From Diaporthe sp. PMI_573 (lineage: Eukaryota; Ascomycota; Sordariomycetes; Diaporthales; Diaporthaceae), in assembly GCA_021399435.1 (NCBI GenBank), contig JAJTUP010000057.1, forward strand, positions 124,001-188,000: a stretch of DNA of 64,000 nt. Reading direction: 5' to 3'. The position numbers and the translations under genes were made by a program. The notes beneath the pieces were generated by a model, which was not told where the DNA came from, did no database searches, and saw only the letters and a list, made by a program, of their open reading frames with translations. Within the stretch, counting starts at the first letter, position 1. Each line of letters opens with the position of its first letter. Shown in pieces: positions 57,645 to 64,000 of the stretch.

Positions 57645-60600
57645 ATGGAGGCGATCGGCCTGGCTTCATCTATCATAACCTTTATCGATGTAGCGTACAA
57701 GATCGTGTGTGGGGCTCATGAGGTGTATATATCTCAAGATGGAGCGACGAGGAGTAATGACCACACCGGCGTGGTAGTCAGCGATCTGCAGCGCGTCACG
57801 GCAGACCTTCAAGCTCATCAGCTGGTTTCCACTGACCCAGACCTCGTTAAACTGTCGAACAAGTGCCATGCTCTTTCTAGCGAGCTCTTACAACTGCTGC
57901 ACAAGTTCTTACCGAAAACCCCAGGGAAATGGCAAAGCTTTGTGGCAGCATGCCGGATTTTGCGGAAACAGAAGGAGGCAGCCTCCATGGAAGCAAGCTT
58001 GGATAAATATCGCCAGCAGATATCCGAACGCCTAATTTGGCTGCTCTTGTTCGTGGCCCAGCACAGGAACTGGAGTGAGATGCAAGGATGGCTGACGAAA
58101 CGGATATAGCAAGCAGCAGTCTCCTATCAAGAAGTCCTTAGACGACATGCTGCACCACGCAAATACTCTCCACAACTCTAATGCACGAAGGATGGAAGAC
58201 GTGCAAGTCCAGATAGCAAGGACTCTAGAATGTCTCGAGCATTTTACCGAGAAGAGTGATCGAGGCACGGAACAAATACAGGAGGCTCTTGCTCAGACCA
58301 ACAATAGGCTCGATCAGCTTCAACCATCCACCACGACCCCAACCGAAAGTACTTCAACTTTGCCTCAGACTTTGGACGAACTTGTTAGACAAACTCAACG
58401 CTTGAACTGTCTTGCTAAGGCTATGCCTTCACAAAATCAAATCCTGCGCCGTCTCTTCTATCGCTCCATATTCCGCAGAGAGGACGAGGTGATCACTCCA
58501 GAAGGAAACAGTTTCAATTGGATATTTGATACCATCTCACAACAGACAAGAGTCGCCGAGGGACTCGAACCACGGCTGGATGTCATCTCACGCAATGAGC
58601 CTCTGGAGGAATCAGAGGAGACTTTGAGAAGCCAAACTTCAAGGATATTTATTGACTTCCTCCGACACTCGGGACGCACATTATTCTTCCAAGGGAAGGC
58701 AGGCTGCGGAAAGTCCACATTCATGAAATACGCTGCCAGACATGAACTTACGGAGTCATGCCTCAAATCCTGGGCGCAGACAAAAAGGCTGGTCACGATC
58801 AAGGTATTCTTTTGGCAGTCTGATGATCCACTCCAGCAGTCGATTGAAGGCTTCCTGCGGTCGATACTTTTCCAAGTGCTCAGCCAATGTCCAGAGCTAA
58901 TTAACGCCATCTTTCCTCATTGTTCAACGGGCGAGCTTGACGCCGTCGAGTTTCGACTTTCAGAACTCGAAGAGGCATTTGAGAGGCTGCTGAATCTGCA
59001 AGATGAGGACAACTATTGCTTCTTCTGCTTCTTCGACGGCCTCGATGAACATCAGGGGGACAATCTGAGCCACCAAAACCTCGCTAACCAGCTCATTTCT
59101 TGGGGCACATTGCCCAATGTCAAGATCATGTGTTCAGCTCGACCATACACAGTCTTTCTTGAAACATTCCGCGAGTCGGGGGATATCATCGAGTTCCACA
59201 GGCTCACACGCATCGATATCTCAAACTTCGCGGAGACGAAGTTCACAGAGTCACTGGTACAGCCGAAGCTGCAAGAAGCTCGAAGAAACTGTCTTTCACT
59301 CGTGGAAGACATTACCGAGAATGCACAAGGAATATTCCTCTGGGCAGTAATGGTCGTCCGAACACTTATAAACCAGGTTCTCGACCAGGACGGCAGCGAG
59401 ACAGCCCTTCGACAGAGGCTCCAGGAATGCATTAAGCGCGACAGCTTAGACAGCTTGTTCGAGCTGATTTTACAGCGAGTGGAAAAGGCTCCATATGTGC
59501 AGATGAGATCCAACATGGTGCTTTATCTTGCTGCCAATAACCCTTTTGAATCGCCTCTCAACGCACTGACGTTCTCTTGGATTGACGAGTTGGAATGGTT
59601 TCAAGGTTCTTTGGATGCGAATGCAATGCCAGATGTATGCGAAGAAGACTACAGCGGCGAGGTGATATCTCCGAGAGTACAACGAGCCATCAGCTTGCTT
59701 CACCAGCTTACACAAGGTCTTCTTGAAGTCGTCAACACCCACGACCCTGCTCCTTACTTCCGGCACCGTGTTGATTTCTATCATCGCTCTGTCCGAGACT
59801 ATCTCAGAGAGCACTGGAAAACTGGAGTTAGGAAGAGTCCGTTCTCGAGCCTGACGGAAGAAATGCAGGCATACTGTCGATTGCGGAGCCTCGAAGCAAC
59901 ACGCAGAACACGCCGACGTTTCATTGAGGCTGATCAACAAAGCGGGCTGGGTGAGGATGCAGACGCCAGCGTTATGAGCAACCTAATGTCTCTGTTCGAG
60001 CACACATTTGTCTGGTTAGAATCATGCTCCCATAACAACATTCTACCCTCGAATGCATGCCTGCAGGCTTTCGAGAAGGCACTGCGCCAATCGGAAGACT
60101 CATTCCCACCATTTTTGCTGGGCAGATTGCTTATCAACGAAGAAGTGTCTTGGAGATACCATTCCCGCAACGCTCTTCAGCACACGTCATTCCTTCACTG
60201 GGCAGCTTACTGGGCCCAAGGAGACTTTGTCAGGGCTGAGATATCGGCTTGTACACGGAGAAATAGCAAGACGACTTCCGCTGCCAATGAACTCAATCTG
60301 CTCCTGTCCTCATCATGCGCAGCAGATGTGGGAACAGCGAGGTATCTTCTCAGCAATGGGCATCGACCAGACGAGCCAATGAAGATTTTTGACCTTCAAC
60401 CGGGACCTGACAGAAGTTGGCAGAAGCATGAAAAGGACAAGGACAACTGGCGCAGCACACCACCAACTTGGCAATCTATCCATCATAACATGGAGCATCA
60501 ATCCAATGGCCTCGACACCGTCACTACAGTTTGGTTGGTGTTCTTGCGGGACTTCGTCAGCAATGTGAAACTTTACTGCTGGAAGAGGAAGGTTGCATCG

Positions 60601-60969
60601 TCATGGCCTTTGTATCTCGGTCGGGACTGGCTAGAACGACTATCAAAGATCATCGAGGCGTACCTGGACGCTGGAGCCAACCCTTACGCCTATGTCCTGA
60701 TTTACCACGGCAATCCGCAGAATAGATACAAGGCGACTCTTTATCAACTACTGGACGTCTTCAAGCCGGAGAATCTCTCATCGTTTGACAATCTGTTGAA
60801 GAAGCCATGGTGGAAAGAAATTCTCTCCGGGAGCGGACTTCTCTCAAAGTCACCTGTGTACCAACCTGTGACCGCGGACCTTCTTTTGGGTGGCGACTGG
60901 AAGGTCTTGGGAGTAGGGTTGGACAATGGAAAGGAGCTTCTCGGGTCGTTCAAAGTCCGGGTATTTTGA
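57645..60969 (+). CDS. NACHT-domain STAND protein (fungal NLR-like)
   Basis: Exons are 57645-58074 and 58142-60969 (67-nt intron GTGAGA to CTTAG with a CTGAC branch), giving 1085 aa. The N-terminal about 140 residues (MEAIGLASSIITFIDVAYKI) form the helical domain often found before NACHT in fungi. A coiled-coil linker follows. The NACHT NTPase has Walker A GKAGCGKST near residue 330, Walker B FCFFDGLDEH near 440 and the sensor-like KIMCSARPY near 470. The C-terminal about 400 residues are helical with no clear ankyrin, WD40 or TPR repeats. Such proteins act as switch-like receptors in heterokaryon incompatibility or immunity-like responses. It lies next to the HET remnant. Confidence 0.9.
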
Positions 60970-61177
60970 ACAACTTCCTATCCAGCAGCACGCACTGATC
61001 CTACCGTGCATTAATACGGCATGATTAAATTGAGGAAGAACACTGATATCGTACTGATACGATCGATGACGAGTCTCAAAATTTGATGCGAGTGACGTTG
61101 CCCCGTCTCTATACTCTAACTCCTAGGCACGACGTAGCCTCCATGCCGGTTCGCCGGGCTACTCACTCCCTTGCAAG
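60970..61177. other. Intergenic between convergent genes
   Basis: 208 bp, no coding signal. Confidence 0.5.
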
Positions 61178-62413
61178 TCAAGACTTCACCAAGGCGTACT
61201 TGTCCGAGCCAAAGGTGGCATTCAGAGTCACTGAGCCTGTGACAGTCCCATCATCCAGGTGATTCCACGTCTCGATAGAGCTTCCGAGAGAATCAAGGCT
61301 CAGGAAAATCTGACGAGAGCCCCTCTTCCAGTTCCCGTAGCCTCCATATCCTGTCCTCCTGCTGAAGCATAAATCCAGTCCATCGCCAGTCAGCCTCATG
61401 CCACTCAGCTGCTGGTCCCACTTGAAGCACCAGTCGTCGCCGTGTTGGTGGCCACTGAAGGCAGCAGTGAGGTTCTTGGTGTCCATCAGGGCCTGCATGA
61501 ATCGCTCGTCCTTGCCGCTCTTGCCTTTGCCCTGCCCTGTAAAACGTCCCTCTGCGTTGATCCCCGGTGCCGTGTTCGAATTGACTGCGGATGCTTGGAA
61601 AGCTCCAGAGGCACTGACTGGGATGTGGAAGAAGGCAATTGATGGCAAACATGTCCCGTAAGTATTGGCGAGCTTGTCCCTGGTCTCCTCGAACCACGAC
61701 ACGACACTGCTGTCCACCCAATCGTCTTGAGATGTAGCTGATCCATCCTGCTTTTGTAATTTTCTATGCCATAACTTGTCAGCGCAAGGAGTCTCTGGAC
61801 TTGATGCAGAATTTGGGACGACGTACCCTCCTCGGCTATCGAAGAACCAAAGGATCATTGCCGGCATTGTGGAGCTGTCGCTGGGATAGACAGGGAGATA
61901 GTAGTTTGAAACACCAGAATCCTCCTGGTTCACATCGGATCTTGTCAAGCTATTGGAATATGTCTTCTCCCGAGCGTAGATGTCTTCTCTGGTCAGGTGA
62001 AGATCAGAGTCGTGATCTAGCCAAACAAAGTCGTCAGTAGCTTCGGCCCCGGCAACAGGACCCAGGGTCCACTCACTGCCGTACGTAGATGCCCAGGGCA
62101 AACCGGCTTCCACAAGGGGAACCGCAATCCTGTCCACGTAGGCAGTTGCGTTTGCTTTGAATGTGTTCTCGCCGGTGATCAGGTCGCCGTTCAGCACCAC
62201 AAGCTCTGGAGACTCGAGCTTCAGGATGTCTTGCATAAGCTTTAGAGTCCTGTCGTCGTTAGAAGGACCCCAATCAGTGTCCTCCCCTTCACCGAAATGC
62301 AGGTCCTCGAAGACGGTGATGTGAAAGGTCCCGCTGCTTGTGAAGTGAAGCGCCGGCCAGGCGCTGGAAAGCACAAACCAGCAGAGCGAGACGAGTATAA
62401 GAGTCAACTCCAT
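61178..62413 (-). CDS. Secreted calcineurin-like metallophosphoesterase
   Basis: Minus-strand exons are 62413-61827 and 61763-61178, giving 390 aa. The 63-nt intron is open in frame, so an unspliced reading gives 411 aa. Its GTACGT donor, GCTGAC branch, CATAG acceptor and the better-fitting FFDSRGG-to-DDWVDSSVV region support splicing. Residues 1-18 form a signal peptide. Metal-binding motifs are FEDLHFGE (Asp and His), LNGDLITGEN (GDxxTGEN type), and SGHQHGDD (GHxH). These match the fungal Dcr2/phosphatase-like secreted or vacuolar phosphoesterases. Several Asn-x-Thr sites fit a secreted glycoprotein. Substrate not known. Confidence 0.88.
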   Translation of the reverse strand: MELTLILVSLCWFVLSSAWPALHFTSSGTFHITVFEDLHFGEGEDTDWGPSNDDRTLKLMQDILKLESPELVVLNGDLITGENTFKANATAYVDRIAVPLVEAGLPWASTYGSEWTLGPVAGAEATDDFVWLDHDSDLHLTREDIYAREKTYSNSLTRSDVNQEDSGVSNYYLPVYPSDSSTMPAMILWFFDSRGGYVVPNSASSPETPCADKLWHRKLQKQDGSATSQDDWVDSSVVSWFEETRDKLANTYGTCLPSIAFFHIPVSASGAFQASAVNSNTAPGINAEGRFTGQGKGKSGKDERFMQALMDTKNLTAAFSGHQHGDDWCFKWDQQLSGMRLTGDGLDLCFSRRTGYGGYGNWKRGSRQIFLSLDSLGSSIETWNHLDDGTVTGSVTLNATFGSDKYALVKS

Positions 62414-63103
62414 GCTGAAATCGAAGCAGTGGTATATCGGTGTGTTGAGGTGTTGTAGGACGATGGTTAGCTGATAGGCTAGCTGATATCGAAGCAGTGG
62501 TGTAATTGCTGCACCGACGGAGCGTAGCAGGAGGAGTGGTTACCTGGCAGGTTATCTTGGTAGTTAGTTGCGGAGCCTGGAACAACAAACATACTATCAA
62601 ACAATTTCCCCGACCTCTCTCAAACGACTGGATGGCAAACGGCGGAATTCGAAGTGATGTTGTTTACAAACGGAGACGTTTGGGACCCAACGTTGGCGGC
62701 GGCACTGCGTGTATTGTAATTACAAGAAACCCTAGAATTGGCCACAAAATCTTACATTGTTCAAACATCGATTGAGAATCATTTACCGCCTTCGGGCATT
62801 CTCCCTGCGTTGCTTTCTTAATTGGAAACAGAGTTGGCATCAGCCAAGTGTGCCCTCCAGTCTACCACTGCCAGAAACTGGGACTTACAAGATGAAGCTC
62901 AAAGATCCAGATGTCTGGACTCTATGATCGTATTCAGATTATCTTTGCTTGCCACTGAAATTCGAGGCTACTGGGCTTTGAGCAGCGTCAGAGAGGTCCG
63001 GGACCTTGCAAGCGATATCTACACTTGCCCCTGACATCACTCTCGTTTGTTATGTGTTGGGCATGATGGTGGTACCCAGGAAATGAGAGAAATATCCTAG
63101 ATT
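62414..63103. other. Intergenic
   Basis: About 690 bp between two minus-strand genes. Holds the promoter of the phosphoesterase. No coding signal. Confidence 0.5.
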
Positions 63104-64000
63104 CTACCACACGAGCTCAGGCCTTAGACTAAAGCAGGTTTCTGCCTCCAACTTTGAACAGAACTCTTCCTCTTCGTCCAGTTTTGTCGTCCTCGCTTCG
63201 CCGATGGGCTCCGGTACCGCGGGCCAGATCTCACGCCCACCACTGTCTTCCTCCTTTTTCCGATGCCCTGTCACATGCCTGCGAAGCGTCGCTTGAAAGT
63301 GCAATGGGCCCTTATTGCGAGATGGTCAGCTCTGTGGTACGGCCATCGCCCAAGGAAGTCCGCTCACCTTCTCCTTCTCAGGGTGGTATTCTCCATTGAC
63401 ATACACCCCCGCGTTGATATTTCTCTGCGAGCCATCGCAAAGGTCTTTGTCTTCTGCTAGTACTTGATGATAGAAGGCATTGATCTTTGCAAACTCTTCA
63501 TCTGTTGCATTCTTATGTCGATAAACTTCGTTCTCTATTTTGCTTGTCGTTGCTGTCACAGGGGTCATGCGCTGTATGTAAAACATATTTTCGCTGCATT
63601 TGGAGGTCAATATGATCTCCGGACTGGCCAAGAAGTTGAAGTTGACTGCTTACGTTACTGTTACCGATGTGGTTGGATAGAAGTAAGTGATGGACCTTCT
63701 GAACTGTTTCGCTTCTTGGTCCTTGTTGATGATCTCGTGCTCGAGGATACCATCCCCATTCGGCTCAACGCGATATTTCGACACATCCGATACGCCAGCG
63801 ATCAGAGGATGGGATGTAGGGCAGTGGTAACACTCGTTATAGTTCTCGATGAGCCCTTTCCAGTTGGCATCGACATCTATCTCCCATTCGTGATCGTAGT
63901 CAAATTCTTCCGCGAAGTCGAACTTGTTCATCCGTTCGCTTTGGTCCACACCTTGGAGTTGCTCTTCCCATGTAACACTCGGCTTTCCTCCAGGAATTGT
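63104..64000 (-). CDS. Rieske choline-monooxygenase-like oxygenase, 3' part
   Basis: Minus-strand exons are 64000-63654, 63593-63368 and 63310-63104; the 5' end, including the Rieske [2Fe-2S] motif, lies beyond the window. The mononuclear-iron site is visible as [13 protein letters not shown] (two His ligands). Further family blocks are [28 protein letters not shown], and [18 protein letters not shown]. The intron 63653-63594 (60 nt) removes an in-frame stop; a shorter 30-nt intron would be too small. The C-terminus SLRPELVW is also typical. The family oxidises choline, carnitine or related quaternary amines using electrons from a reductase. At least 259 residues are present. Confidence 0.88.

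Noticed and set aside
63594..63653. In-frame stop in the Rieske oxygenase as a sign of a pseudogene
   Set aside because: A normal 60-nt intron with good borders removes the stop and restores the expected family sequence.

Overview
The window is genomic DNA of a filamentous ascomycete (Pezizomycotina, most likely a Sordariomycete). The evidence is short introns of about 47-75 nt with GTRAGT donors, CTAAC/CTGAC branch points and YAG acceptors, plus typical fungal families: Zn2Cys6 regulators, HET and NACHT proteins, NmrA-like reductases, fungal rhodopsin-like membrane proteins and GMC oxidoreductases. The exact genus cannot be told from the sequence alone. All gene models were spliced by hand by matching frames and splice signals. 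Family names come from recognised motifs, not from a search.

Layout. 0-5.3 kb: a protein-kinase-like gene and a decayed CorA-like membrane protein. 7.2-12.8 kb: a Dal5/allantoate-type MFS carrier and a convergent pair of NmrA-like proteins. 13.5-21.1 kb: a secreted Cys-tailed protein, two genes of unknown function, and a five-exon secreted protein (20217-21124) that appears only after splicing. 21.6-36.6 kb: a probable specialised-metabolite cluster made of a Zn2Cys6 regulator, an aminodeoxychorismate (PABA) synthase fusion, a DHA1 MFS exporter, a 1179-aa adenylation-thiolation-condensation (A-T-C) enzyme and a cytochrome P450. 36.6-40.1 kb: a gene-poor stretch with microsatellites. 40.1-43.3 kb: a nine-exon Zn2Cys6 regulator. 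44.8-51.3 kb: a 78-aa conserved-looking protein, a four-helix membrane protein, an FSH-type serine hydrolase and a rhodopsin-domain protein. 52.7-56.2 kb: a GMC oxidoreductase and an epoxide-hydrolase-like alpha/beta hydrolase. 56.4-61 kb: a broken C-terminal remnant of a HET-type protein and an intact NACHT (STAND) protein. 61.2-64 kb: a secreted metallophosphoesterase and the 3' part of a Rieske choline-monooxygenase-like gene cut by the window end.

How the genes may work together. The main candidate system is 21.6-36.6 kb. The ADC synthase carries the PIKGT lysine that separates aminodeoxychorismate synthases from anthranilate synthases, so it could supply a 4-amino-4-deoxychorismate/PABA unit. 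The A-T-C enzyme could load an acid without an alpha-amino group and release it by amide or ester formation. The P450 would modify the product and the MFS protein export it. The regulator sits at one edge. The product, and whether PABA is the substrate, are inferences.
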